This document shows positions 33,566 through 42,500 of a stretch of DNA of 64,000 bases, one piece after another. Position numbers and translations under genes: made by a program. Source of the stretch: JASGDN01 sp049841275 (GTDB lineage Bacteria; Chloroflexota; Chloroflexia; Thermomicrobiales; UBA6265). Numbering within the stretch: position 1 is the first letter of the stretch; the number at the start of each line of letters is the position of its first letter. Below the pieces are notes generated by a model. The model was not told where the DNA came from. It saw only the letters and a program-made list of their open reading frames with translations, and ran no database searches. The stretch spans positions 1 to 64,000 of the forward strand of contig JASGDN010000038.1 of NCBI GenBank assembly GCA_049841275.1. The letters are read 5' to 3'.

Positions 33566-33820
33566 TCAATCCTTGGCCCGACCGGTGCGGCGGTCGATGC
33601 ACTCGATCCAGGCGGCGACCACCGCTGCCGTCTGGACGAGTTCCTCCCGCAGGTTGCCGCCATCACCGAAGTGATCTTCGACCATGGCACGATTGACTTC
33701 CCCGATCTCCTCTCCAAGGATCGCGCCCCAGATGAAGTCGTCGTGATTCTGTTCGCCCCATCGTTCGTCCTGGCGCATCCTTTCGGATGCGATTTCCATG
33801 AGTACCGCGCTTGTTGTCAC
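33566..33820 (-). CDS. MazG-like nucleotide pyrophosphohydrolase-family protein
   Basis: An 84-residue all-alpha protein. SERMRQDERWGEQNHDDFIW is the conserved start of the family, and ILGEEIGEVNRAMVEDHF followed by REELVQTAAVVAAWIECID supplies the ExxE...ExxD acidic clusters that bind Mg2+ in MazG-type hydrolases. Many homologues occur in phages and bacteria and are presumed to hydrolyse (d)NTPs. GTG 33820 is the start, with AAAGGCGAT upstream. It is monocistronic. Confidence 0.8.
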   Translation of the reverse strand: MTTSAVLMEIASERMRQDERWGEQNHDDFIWGAILGEEIGEVNRAMVEDHFGDGGNLREELVQTAAVVAAWIECIDRRTGRAKD

Positions 33821-33981
33821 TGGGATCGCCTTTCCCGTTCATTCGGATACCGGCGTGAGCATAGCAGGAGCCAGATCCTCCAGTCGGACCGACCAGTCGG
33901 ATTGGCGGGTAGGTGGGATTGCGGGGCCGTGGTACCGTGCCGCAGTGACAGCTTGCGCCGATTGCTGAGGAGATTCCGTTC

Positions 33982-34995
33982 ATGGTTCCACCCGCTTACG
34001 TCGCTGCCGAAGGGCGGTACGAGTCGATTCCCTACCGCCGGACCGGGCGCAGCGGTCTCCTGTTGCCGGCCATCTCGCTCGGTCTCTGGCAGAACTTCGG
34101 CGATGCCAATCCGCTCGCGACCCAGCGCGCGATCCTGCGCCGTGCCTTCGACCTTGGGGTGACGCATTTCGACCTCGCGAACAACTACGGTCCGCCATAC
34201 GGTGCAGCCGAGAAGAACTTTGGTACCATCTTCCGGCAGGATTTCCGTCCTTACCGAGACGAACTCGTGATTTCCTCGAAGGCCGGCTTCGACATGTGGC
34301 CGGGACCGTATGGCAACTGGGGATCGCGAAAGTACCTGCTGGCCTCACTGGACCAGAGCCTTGGCCGGATGGGGCTGGACTACGTCGACGTCTTCTATCA
34401 CCATCGTCCGGATCCGGAGACGCCGGTCGAGGAAACCGCCGGGGCGCTGGCGACTGCGGTGACCAGCGGCAAGGCGCTCTACGCCGGCATTTCCAACTAC
34501 AACGCCGAGCAGACCGAGGCGATGGCCGGCGCCATGAAGGCGCTTGGCGTGCCGTTACTCATCCATCAGCCTAGCTACAACATGTTCAATCGCTGGGTGG
34601 AAGAACGGCTGCTCGACGTGCTCGCGGAGCGTGGCATCGGGGCGATCGCGTTCGTGCCGCTGGCGCAGGGGCTCCTCACCGATCGCTACCTGAATGGGAA
34701 GGTCCCGGCCGATTCGCGTGCGGCGCGGTCCGGATCGCTGAAGGAAGGCACGATCACGCCAGAGTACCTGGAGCGGGCGAAGGCGCTGAATGCCATCGCG
34801 GAGAGGCGGGGGCAGACGCTTGCCCAACTGGCGTTGACGTGGATCCTGCGGCGGCCGGAGATCACCTCGGCGCTGATCGGGGCGTCCAGTGTGAGGCAGC
34901 TGGAGGAAAACATCGCGTCGCTCTCCTTCCCGGCCCTGACCGACGACGAGATTGCAGCGATCGAGCCCTACGCCCAGCCGCTCCCGCCGGCCTGA
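33982..34995 (+). CDS. yghZ: Aldo/keto reductase, L-glyceraldehyde 3-phosphate reductase (YghZ) type
   Basis: A 337-residue reductase of the AKR14/YghZ group. Features are YRRTGRSGLLLPAISLGLWQ, the tetrad D64, Y69 (HFDLANNYGPPYGAAEKNFG), K100 (ISSKAGFDMWPGPYGNWGSR) and H140/H141 (FYHHRPDPETPVEET), with the NADPH-binding SALIGASSVRQLEENI near the C-terminus. It would detoxify methylglyoxal or L-glyceraldehyde 3-phosphate. ATG 33982 follows GAGGAG. It ends before a perfect 52-base palindrome. Confidence 0.94.
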   Translation: MVPPAYVAAEGRYESIPYRRTGRSGLLLPAISLGLWQNFGDANPLATQRAILRRAFDLGVTHFDLANNYGPPYGAAEKNFGTIFRQDFRPYRDELVISSKAGFDMWPGPYGNWGSRKYLLASLDQSLGRMGLDYVDVFYHHRPDPETPVEETAGALATAVTSGKALYAGISNYNAEQTEAMAGAMKALGVPLLIHQPSYNMFNRWVEERLLDVLAERGIGAIAFVPLAQGLLTDRYLNGKVPADSRAARSGSLKEGTITPEYLERAKALNAIAERRGQTLAQLALTWILRRPEITSALIGASSVRQLEENIASLSFPALTDDEIAAIEPYAQPLPPA

Positions 34996-35043
34996 CTGTC
35001 GGAACAGACACAGGTGCCGGGGCGATGGGCGTGAACGACGCCA

Positions 35044-35095
35044 CAAACGGACGGACCGGGCAGCGGATGCATCCGCTGCCCGGTCCGTCCGTTTG
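35044..35095. terminator. Perfect 52-base palindrome (26-bp arms, no loop) between convergent genes
   Basis: The left arm 35044-35069 (beginning CAAACGGACGGACC) is the exact reverse complement of 35070-35095; the centre is GGATGCATCC. It lies between the ends of yghZ (34995) and the SDR gene (35189). The function is probably bidirectional termination, but the length and perfection are unusual. Confidence 0.8.
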
Positions 35096-35188
35096 CGAAA
35101 TGGTCCAGACATCGTGGTTGCCGTCTCGGACTACGCGGCAATGGCCTCGGCATTCGTCCAATTGCGTGGTGGTGCGTCACATCCGTCG

Positions 35189-35953
35189 CTACATCGCGGT
35201 CAGGCCGCCGTCCGAAGCGAGGATTGCCCCATTGACATTAGAGGCGCCGTCGCTGAGCAGGTAGGTGATGTCTGACGCCAGTTGTTCCGGTTGGGCCATG
35301 TGCGTCGTCGATGCCTGCATCGTCGGAGCGAGCCGTTCCATCGCCAACTCGGAACCGAACTTCGCGTCAATACCGGTCACGACGCCTCCCGGCGCCACGG
35401 CGTTGGTCCGGATACCGCTTGGCCCATACATGAACGCCGTATTCTTTGTGATCCCGATCATCGCGTGTTTCGACGCGGTGTAGGTGACACCGGCGAACCC
35501 GCCGCCCAGTCCCGCCACGGAAGCCACGTTCACAATGGCTCCCCCGCCTTGTGCCAGCATCATTGGGATCACCGCCCGGCTCAACCGGATCACGCTCTCG
35601 ACATTCACGCGCATGACGCGGGACCACATCTCGTCGGTTACCTCGGCGACAGGCAGGAAGTCGTCCATGATGCCGGCGTTGTTGACGAGGCCATGCACGG
35701 CACCGCCACCTGCTGCGACAATGCGGTCGATATCGGCCTGGACGCTGACATCGCCGGCGACTGGCACCAGGGTGAGATCCGGAAACTCGGCGACCAGCTG
35801 ATCGAGCCGTTCGGCGTGGATGTCAGCGGCGATTACCCGTCCGCCTTCATGCGCGATACGCAGGGCTGTGGCACGGCCGATGCCCGAGCCGGCGCCGGTG
35901 ACGATGACGGTCTTGCCGTCGAAGCGGCCGGGAAAGAATGCGGCGGTGTCCAT
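35189..35953 (-). CDS. Short-chain dehydrogenase/reductase
   Basis: A 254-residue classical SDR. The cofactor motif is TGAGSGIG at about 21-28, D66-type aspartate follows in GDVSVQAD, NNAG is in LVNNAGIM, and the catalytic set is the Ser of NVASVAG and YTASK. The Asp after the second strand (AADIHAERL) indicates NAD rather than NADP. The C-terminal segment SDGASNVNGAILASDGGLTA is standard. Substrate unknown. ATG 35953 follows AAGGAG seven bases upstream. It is monocistronic, flanked by hairpins. Confidence 0.94.
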   Translation of the reverse strand: MDTAAFFPGRFDGKTVIVTGAGSGIGRATALRIAHEGGRVIAADIHAERLDQLVAEFPDLTLVPVAGDVSVQADIDRIVAAGGGAVHGLVNNAGIMDDFLPVAEVTDEMWSRVMRVNVESVIRLSRAVIPMMLAQGGGAIVNVASVAGLGGGFAGVTYTASKHAMIGITKNTAFMYGPSGIRTNAVAPGGVVTGIDAKFGSELAMERLAPTMQASTTHMAQPEQLASDITYLLSDGASNVNGAILASDGGLTAM

Positions 35954-36118
35954 GATGAACTCCTTTCTGTGGGGACCCGGATTCGACTCCGGCAATTGCC
36001 CTCGGCCGGGTGAATCGGTGTCATGGATAGTGTCCGCCGGACTCCCGTGCATCCGCATCAACGGCCACCACGGCGATGTGTCAGGATCGTGACAGGATGG
36101 CATCTGGGTGTACGAAAA

Positions 36119-36150
36119 CGCCGTACGCATGATGTTTCATGCGTACGGCG
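36119..36150 (-). terminator. Stem-loop after the carboxylesterase gene
   Basis: CGCCGTACGCATGA (36119-36132) pairs perfectly with 36137-36150 over the loop TGTT. It starts 26 bases past the end of the MarR/VOC/carboxylesterase operon (36177) and separates it from the SDR gene. Confidence 0.75.
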
Positions 36151-36176
36151 CTCCGAAAGCGTGTTGGGTGAGAGGT

Positions 36177-36842
36177 TCAGCGCGCGGGCAGGCTCGCTGC
36201 GATCAAGGTGCGGACGGCCTCGATCTCGTCGCCGTCGATCATGTGACCCATGCCAGGATAGCTCCGGAAATCGACCGTTGCGCCAGCGTCTTCCAACGCC
36301 TTCGCCGAATCCTCCGCGACATCAAGCGTGAAGAACGGGTCGCGGTCGCCGCAGCCGAGAAAGACCCGACGACCGTTCAGGTTGCCGATCGGAGAGCGGT
36401 CCGTGATGGAGGGGTCGATCAAGGAGCCACTGAAGGCCGCGACGCCCGCAACCGGCCGCGCGCCGCGCGCAATGTGCTCCAGCGAGAGGCAGGCGCCCTG
36501 GGAAAAGCCGCCCACGACGACCGGGAGATCCGCCTGCCCGAATCGGGCATGGTCGATGAGCGTGTCGATCTTTGCGAGCGCGCCGGTCAGCCACGGTTCG
36601 TTCATCGCCAGCGGTTGCTGGAAAGGATGGGGGTACCAGACGCTGCCCTCGGCATCCGGCGCGAGGAAGGCGATCCGGTCCGCCGCGTCTTCCGGAACGA
36701 TCTCTCCGGCGAGCCCGAGGATGTCGGCAGCATTCGTACCGCGTCCATGCACGAGGATCACGACGAGGTCGGCTGACTCCAGCGGAGCACCCGTCGCGTA
36801 GACGGGTGCATTGGCATGGGGAAGGGTGGTGTTGGATGTCAT
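36177..36842 (-). CDS. Alpha/beta-hydrolase, phospholipase/carboxylesterase family (MhqD-like)
   Basis: A 221-residue serine hydrolase. VILVHGRGTNAADILGLAGE is the oxyanion segment, S114 is the nucleophile in GGFSQGACLS, D168 is in LGCGDRDPFF and H200 in YPGMGHMID. Length and layout match the small carboxylesterase/phospholipase family that includes B. subtilis MhqD. It overlaps the dioxygenase gene (ATGA) and is the last gene of the MarR-VOC-esterase operon, matching the Mhq-type quinone and electrophile response. Function in this organism is by analogy. Confidence 0.92.
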   Translation of the reverse strand: MTSNTTLPHANAPVYATGAPLESADLVVILVHGRGTNAADILGLAGEIVPEDAADRIAFLAPDAEGSVWYPHPFQQPLAMNEPWLTGALAKIDTLIDHARFGQADLPVVVGGFSQGACLSLEHIARGARPVAGVAAFSGSLIDPSITDRSPIGNLNGRRVFLGCGDRDPFFTLDVAEDSAKALEDAGATVDFRSYPGMGHMIDGDEIEAVRTLIAASLPAR

Positions 36843-37921
36843 TGCACGGCGCTCGCTTCCTCGACCGGAGTCGGCTGGCCATATTCGGTCGTCGTCACCG
36901 TCCTGGAGGTATCCAGTGGTCGGATGATCTCCTCGATCTTCGGGCGCAAGTCTTCCAGGAACGGCGGCAGGGCCAGCGTCTCACCAAGCGATGCCAGCGG
37001 CTCGTCGGTCGCGAACCCTGGCTCATCGGACGAGATCTCGTAGAGGACGCCGCCTGGTTCGCGGAAGTACATCGCCTTGAAGTAGAAGCGGTCGATCAGC
37101 GGCGTGACATGGAACCCGGCCTTCGTCAGGTACTCGTTCCACGCGGCGTGATGCTCGAATGTGTCCACCCGGAACGCGATGTGATGGACACCGCCCGCGC
37201 CGAGATGGGCGCGCGGCTCGTCGGGCATCACCTTCACGATGAAGAGGCCGCCAGGACCACCCTTGCCGGTCTCCAGCACGACTGTTCGCCGCACCGGGTT
37301 CTCCGGGTCGGGTGTCTCCGAGACGATGCGGAAGCCGAGGAACTCCGTGAGCACGCGCAGGGTCTGCTCCGGGCGCGCCGTGGAGATCGTGATCGCGCCG
37401 AGGCCCTTGATGCCGTGCTTGGCAGGGACCGTCGCCAGCTCCCATGGCGTGCCGCCGGGGATGGCTGCCGTATCGCCGCCGTCCTCGATCAGGGCGAGGC
37501 GCTGGCCTTCCGGATCGGTGAACGGCAGCGCCTGGCGGCCGGCACGTTCCACGATATCGCCATACGGGATGCCGAGCGTATCGAAGCGCTGCTGCCAGAA
37601 GGCGAGCGAATCGTCGCCGGAGACGCGGAGGGCGATCTCCTGGATCTCACCGGAGCCGGGCCGGTTCGGGGCGACACGGCTGTTTGGCGGGGCCGATCCC
37701 TGATAGTCGAAGAAGGTGACATCGGTCCCTGGCGTGCCAAGGCCATCGGCGTAGAAGAGGTGGTACATGTCCGGCGCGTCCTGGTTCACGGACTTCTTCA
37801 CGATGCGCATGCCGAGGGCGCGGGTGTAGAAGTCGCGGTTGCCGACGATATCGCCGGTGGCGGCGCTGACGTGATGGAGGCCGCCGAGTTCGAGTCCTGC
37901 AGGAACGTGAGATGTGGTCAT
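36839..37921 (-). CDS. Ring-cleaving dioxygenase, VOC superfamily (MhqO-like)
   Basis: A 360-residue protein with two VOC modules (about 12-150 and 155-320). Metal-binding residues are visible in LGGLHHVSAATGDIVGNRDF, in AGGVHHIAFRVDTFEHHAAW and the Glu of PGGVLYEISSDEPGF. It corresponds to the ring-cleaving dioxygenases (LinE/MhqO) that open hydroquinones and catechols. ATG 37921 (MTTSHVPAGLELGGLHH) is preferred over the codon eight residues earlier. It lies 60 bases after the MarR gene and overlaps the esterase gene by four bases, so repression and induction are probably shared. Confidence 0.93.
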   Translation of the reverse strand: MTTSHVPAGLELGGLHHVSAATGDIVGNRDFYTRALGMRIVKKSVNQDAPDMYHLFYADGLGTPGTDVTFFDYQGSAPPNSRVAPNRPGSGEIQEIALRVSGDDSLAFWQQRFDTLGIPYGDIVERAGRQALPFTDPEGQRLALIEDGGDTAAIPGGTPWELATVPAKHGIKGLGAITISTARPEQTLRVLTEFLGFRIVSETPDPENPVRRTVVLETGKGGPGGLFIVKVMPDEPRAHLGAGGVHHIAFRVDTFEHHAAWNEYLTKAGFHVTPLIDRFYFKAMYFREPGGVLYEISSDEPGFATDEPLASLGETLALPPFLEDLRPKIEEIIRPLDTSRTVTTTEYGQPTPVEEASAVQ

Positions 37922-37981
37922 GAGAATGGGGCCTTCTGGATGCAATGCAGCAACGGATGCAGGAGTGGCTAGGAAGCTGGC

Positions 37982-38470
37982 CTACGGTTCGGGTAGCGAG
38001 CGATCGAGCTTGCGGAGCAGGGCGAGCAGCGTCTCCGTCTCCTCCGGGGTGAGGACCGAGAACTCGTCGACGATGCGGCGCTCGTGATCGGCGAGCGATT
38101 GCGTGCGGAGCGCGCGGCCCTCCTCGGTCAGGTAGACGAGGTTGGTGCGCCCGCACTTGCGGCGCTCGACCAAGCCGTCCTGCTCCATCGCGTCGAGGAG
38201 TTGCGTGATGTTCCCTTTGGTGACGAGCAGGGAGCGGGCGAGGTCCCGCTGGGGACGCCCTTCCTGCGCGCCGGCGTGGTTGAGGACATCGAAGCGGCTG
38301 ACGGAGAGGTTCCAGTCGCGGAGTGTGCTGGCGGTACGACGGTCGATCTTCTGGAAGATACGCGCAAGCCGAAGCCAGGCGACGACCGCAACCGGCGGTG
38401 CGTACTGACGGCGGGTGGTGTCGTCGTTCGCGTGGCTCTGGGGATTGGCGGGGCGATCGGTCGTGTCCAT
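37982..38470 (-). CDS. MarR-family transcriptional regulator (MhqR-like)
   Basis: A 162-residue winged-helix regulator. VAWLRLARIFQKIDRRTAST forms the dimer helix, LSVSRFDVLNHAGAQEGRPQ and RDLARSLLVTKGNITQLLDA are the HTH, and EQDGLVERRKCGRTNLVYLT is the wing. One Cys sits in the wing (KCGR), a position that could sense electrophiles. It heads the operon with the ring-cleaving dioxygenase and carboxylesterase, the arrangement of MhqR-controlled quinone resistance. The ATG at 38470 lies six bases from the -10 of its own promoter, which carries a perfect operator, so autorepression and leaderless translation are expected. Confidence 0.93.
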   Translation of the reverse strand: MDTTDRPANPQSHANDDTTRRQYAPPVAVVAWLRLARIFQKIDRRTASTLRDWNLSVSRFDVLNHAGAQEGRPQRDLARSLLVTKGNITQLLDAMEQDGLVERRKCGRTNLVYLTEEGRALRTQSLADHERRIVDEFSVLTPEETETLLALLRKLDRSLPEP

Positions 38471-38475
38471 GCGAT

Positions 38476-38505
38476 AAGTTTAGGTCTAAACTTTTTATCT
38501 GTCAA
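38476..38505 (-). promoter_or_regulatory. Promoter with perfect MarR operator, leaderless start
   Basis: TTGACA (38505-38500), 17-bp spacer, TAAACT (-10, 38482-38477), six bases to ATG. The palindrome AAGTTTAG-GT-CTAAACTT (38476-38493) overlaps the -10. A bound dimer would block RNA polymerase. The transcript start falls on or next to the ATG. Confidence 0.75.
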
Positions 38506-38567
38506 GCACAGACAAGGGGCTTGCGCAGTCCAGAAATGGTGCGGCCCCTGTGTGTTGCGTGCCGGTG

Positions 38568-39473
38568 TCAGGACTCGGTGAGTTCGAGCGCGATCAGGGT
38601 CGGTTGACGGGTGAGGATCTGCACCTTGCCGGGACCCGTCCATGCGGCCAATGCCTCGTCGGAGAGCGCCGCATCGGTCGCGATGTCCACCTTCAAGCGC
38701 AGGACGCCCTCCGCAAACTCCCGCGTCTCGACGTTCAGGACGCCGTCACGACCGCTCAGGTTCCGCTGGAAGGCGAGCGCCGTGGTTGCGCGGGCGATGC
38801 CGTTCACGACGAGATCGACCATGCGGCGTTCGGGCTCGGTCGGAGCTTCCGCGGCGGGAGTTTCCTCGTCCTGCTCGTCCTCGGGTTCGCTTGCTGTGGG
38901 GGTGGTCGGGACGGGATCGTGCCGGATTGGACGGAAGCTGGTTTTCGGGGGCTTTGCCAGCGTGGGTGTTTCGCTGGTGACGGGCGAGACCGTCTCGACG
39001 GTGGGTTCCGCGTTCGGGGAGGGTGACGTCCCTTCGGGTGTGACTGCACCCTGCTCCAGCGTGCGGAGGGCGTCGGCTACACGGCCGGCGAGGGCGGCCG
39101 TGGCGGTCTGGAAGCCGGCGATCTCATCACGCAGGGACGCCAGCAATGCCTTCGTCTGCGCGCGCTCGGCCTGGCGCTCCCGGTCGATCTGTGTCTCGCG
39201 GGCGCTCCGGGCCTGCTCGGCGGCCTGGGCTTCCTCACGGAGGGCGATCGTCTCCAGCATCAATTCGCCGGAGCGCTTGATGTTCTCGCCAATGATGCGG
39301 TCGAACGATTCGTAGAAGGCGAGGCGTTCCTTCGCCCGCAGGAGCGACTGCCGGAGGACGGCCGGATCGTCGCTGTCGGTCTCCAACTCGTGCGAGCCGA
39401 GCCCTCCGTCCGGCGTCGGGATTCGGTCGAGGCTGGAAGCGGGAACGGTGGCGCGGGGATCGCGGTCGGTCAT
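38568..39473 (-). CDS. Coiled-coil protein of unknown function
   Basis: A 301-residue protein without a recognised family. An acidic N-terminus leads into a long helical, coiled-coil region (about 40-135; RAKERLAFYESFDRIIGENI, ETIALREEAQAAEQARSARE, RERQAERAQTKALLASLRDE). A Thr/Pro/Glu-rich linker covers about 145-215. A compact C-terminal domain contains MVDLVVNGIARATTALAFQR and LRLKVDIATDAALSDEALAA. No signal peptide or membrane span is seen. ATG 39473 (MTDRDPRATVPASS) is the first methionine at which the acidic N-terminus begins. It is downstream of dnaE2 on the same strand but 125 bases away. Confidence 0.75.
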   Translation of the reverse strand: MTDRDPRATVPASSLDRIPTPDGGLGSHELETDSDDPAVLRQSLLRAKERLAFYESFDRIIGENIKRSGELMLETIALREEAQAAEQARSARETQIDRERQAERAQTKALLASLRDEIAGFQTATAALAGRVADALRTLEQGAVTPEGTSPSPNAEPTVETVSPVTSETPTLAKPPKTSFRPIRHDPVPTTPTASEPEDEQDEETPAAEAPTEPERRMVDLVVNGIARATTALAFQRNLSGRDGVLNVETREFAEGVLRLKVDIATDAALSDEALAAWTGPGKVQILTRQPTLIALELTES

Positions 39474-39598
39474 CGGGCGGAAGATCCTCTGGGGCAGGCG
39501 GAAGCAGCGGATATTCGATAGGTCGAGTGTAGCGCAGGAACTGGGTGCCTGGCGGTTTCGGCGCCGTTGGGCGCCGGACGCTTCCGCCAGGCGTGCAA

Positions 39599-42500
39599 TC
39601 ATCGGTAGTTGTGGGAGTCCGGCGAGAGGGCGCGGATCTCGGCGAGGGAGCGCGGTCCATCGTCCTTATCGTCGTGCAGGCGCACGAGCTGGATGCGGTG
39701 TGGATCGACCTCGCGCGGGCGTGCCGGGTCGAGGTTGACCTCGTCGATTGGTGCATCGGCGCCGGTCGCATGCTCCGTCGCGAACCGGCTCTCCTCGAGC
39801 GCGCGAAGATGCGTGGCGACGATGTTGATGTTGTGCTGGTCGCGTTGCAGGCGGCCCTCCACGATCAGCAGGGGGACGGACCGCACCTCGTAGCGTTGCC
39901 GCTCGTAGAGGTCGGGATAGATGACGACATTGACGACACCCGTTTCGTCCTCCAGCAAAAGGAAGGTGATGCCCTTTGCCGTGCCTGGACGCTGGCGGCA
40001 GACGATGAGTCCGGGGATCGTCACCGGCATCCCGTCCGGCATCGTTTCCAGTTCGGCGACGGTGGCCATCGTTTTGGGCAAGAGCTCCATCGGGTGCCAG
40101 TGCGAGTGGCCGATCAGGCGATACTGGTTCGACATCTGTTCCCAGGTCGTCATGCGCGGGAGGTCGACCAGATCCTGCTCGGTGGGGATCGGCAGCGCGA
40201 GCTGGGTACCGCCCGTCTTCGTACGCTTCCGACCCTCGGTGAAGCCCCTTGGCTGGATGAAGAGCCCTGCCTGCCACAGCATCTCGCGCTGGCCGAGCCC
40301 GAAGTCGCATGCGCCGGCCAGGATCAGGTTCTCCACAGCATCCCGGCGCAGGGGAATCCGCCGCATGAGGTCGAGCAGCGAGCGATAGCGCCCGTGAAAC
40401 AGGCGTTCCCGCGCGATGGCGATCGCCGTTTCCTCGGTGAGGCCTTTCACGAAGCGCAGGCCCATGCGCACGCTGCGGTCGCCTTCCAGCGAGCAGTCGG
40501 AGAGGCTCTCGTTCACGTCCGGTTGCAACACGCGCAGGCCGTGACGGCGGGCGTCGTTGATGAGGACGTGTGGCGCGTAGAAGCCCATCGGCTGGTTGTT
40601 CAGGAGTGCGCAGAGGAACTCCGCCGGATACTTGAGGCGCAGCCAGCACGATTGGTAAGCAAGCAGGCCGAAGGCGGCAGCGTGGCTTTTCGGGAAGCCG
40701 TATTCGGCGAAGCCCGAGAGCTTCCGGAAGACTTCCGTCGTGACCTCCAGCGAGACGCCGCGCGCCGCCGCGCCCGCGAAGAAGTCGCCTCGCAGCTTCT
40801 CCATCTCCTCCGAGGAGCGCCGGCGTGTCATCGCGCGGCGAAGCCGGTCGGCCTGGCCGGCGGTGAATCCGGCCAGCCGTTCTGCCACCTGGACCACCTG
40901 CTCCTGATAGAGGATGACACCCAGTGTTTCCTTCAATATTGGTTCCAGCAGGGGATGGTCGTAGGTGGGGGCGAAGTCGGGATCGAGGCGGCGTTGCACG
41001 AACGGTGTCACCGCGCCGCCGACGATGGGGCCGGGACGGACGATGGCGACCTGCACTACGAGGTCTTCCAGTTTCTCCGGCTTCGTCTTGCGGATCATCT
41101 GGATCTGGGCGCGGCTCTCGATCTGGAAGACGCCGATGGTGTCGCCTGCGTGGATCATGCGGTAGACCTCGGGGACGTTGAAGGGGATACGCCCGAGATC
41201 GACCGGACCCTTGCCTCCGGCATCGATATGGTCGAGGCATTCCTCCACCAGCGAGAGCATGCCCAGCGCCAGGAAGTCGATCTTCACGAAGCCAGCGTCG
41301 TCGATCGAATCCTTGTCCCACTGGCAGAGATAGCGGTCCTCCATCGCAGCAGGTTGGATCGGCACCAGTTCGTTCAGCGGCGTGGAGGAGATGATCATGC
41401 CGCCGGAGTGCTGGGTGATGTGGCGGGGGAATCCGGCCAGCTGTTTCGCGATCTCGGTGAGGTGGCACCAGGGTGGCGCCGAGGCGCGGGCGGCGTATTC
41501 CGGCAGCCGGGCGAGTTCGTCTGCCAGGCTTCCCGCTCCGCGCGGTTCGCTCAGTCTGGAGATGCGGTCGAGGTCGTGGATGGGGATGCCCAGCGCCTTG
41601 CCGACATCACGGACGGCGCTGCGCAGGCGATAGGTGGAGAAGGCGCAGACCATCGCCGCACGTTCCGGGCCGTAGACCTGATGGATACGGGCGATGAGCT
41701 GTTCGCGGATTTCGCGCGGGAAGTCGATGTCGATATCCGGGATGGAGTTCAGTTCTTCGTTCAGGAAGCGGCCGACGTAGAGTTTGTGTTCGACCGGGTC
41801 GACAGCGGAGAGACCGATCAGGTAGCAGACGACGGAACTGACCGCCGAGCCCCGGCTGCGTCCGGGGCGCAGGAGCTGGCGCGATGGTGAGGTGACGCCG
41901 CCGCGCAGTTCGGCGCTGACTTCCTCCGCGATGTCGAGGATCTCGCGGTAGAGGAGGAAGAAGCCGGCAAGGCCGGTCCGGAAGATCATGCCCAGCTCGT
42001 CGTCCATGCGTTTCCTGGCCGTCTCGCGCAGGCTGTGTCCGGGTGGATAGCGCTTGCCGAACGCTTCGAGACAGATCCGCCGGAGGTATTCCTCCTGCGA
42101 TTCCTGGGTGCTGGTCTGGTGCTGGGGATAGCTGTAGCCGAGGTTCTTGGTGAGGTCGAACGCGGCGCAACGCTCCGCGATCCAGGCGGTGGTCTCGATC
42201 GCTTCCGGATAGCGGCTCCAGATTGCGGCCATCTCCTCTGGTGCGTGCAAGTAGAACTCGGAATTCGCCCGCCGTTCGCGGTGACAGCCGTCGAGCGTGG
42301 TGCGGTGCTTGATGGCGACCAGCACATCCTGCAGGCGGTGCCTGTCGCGGACGTGGTAGTGGACGTTGCCGGTGGCGGCGTAGGCGACCCCGACCCGGCG
42401 GGCGAGGGCGACCAGCCGCTCGATGCGTGGGGTATCGCCGAAGACGAATTGCTGCTGCAGCTCGACCACGACGTTATCGGGTCCGAACCACTCGACGTAA

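Noticed and set aside
39545..41890. Plus-strand reading frame of 781 codons antisense to dnaE2
   Set aside because: High-GC shadow of a clearly conserved polymerase; its translation shows no domain.
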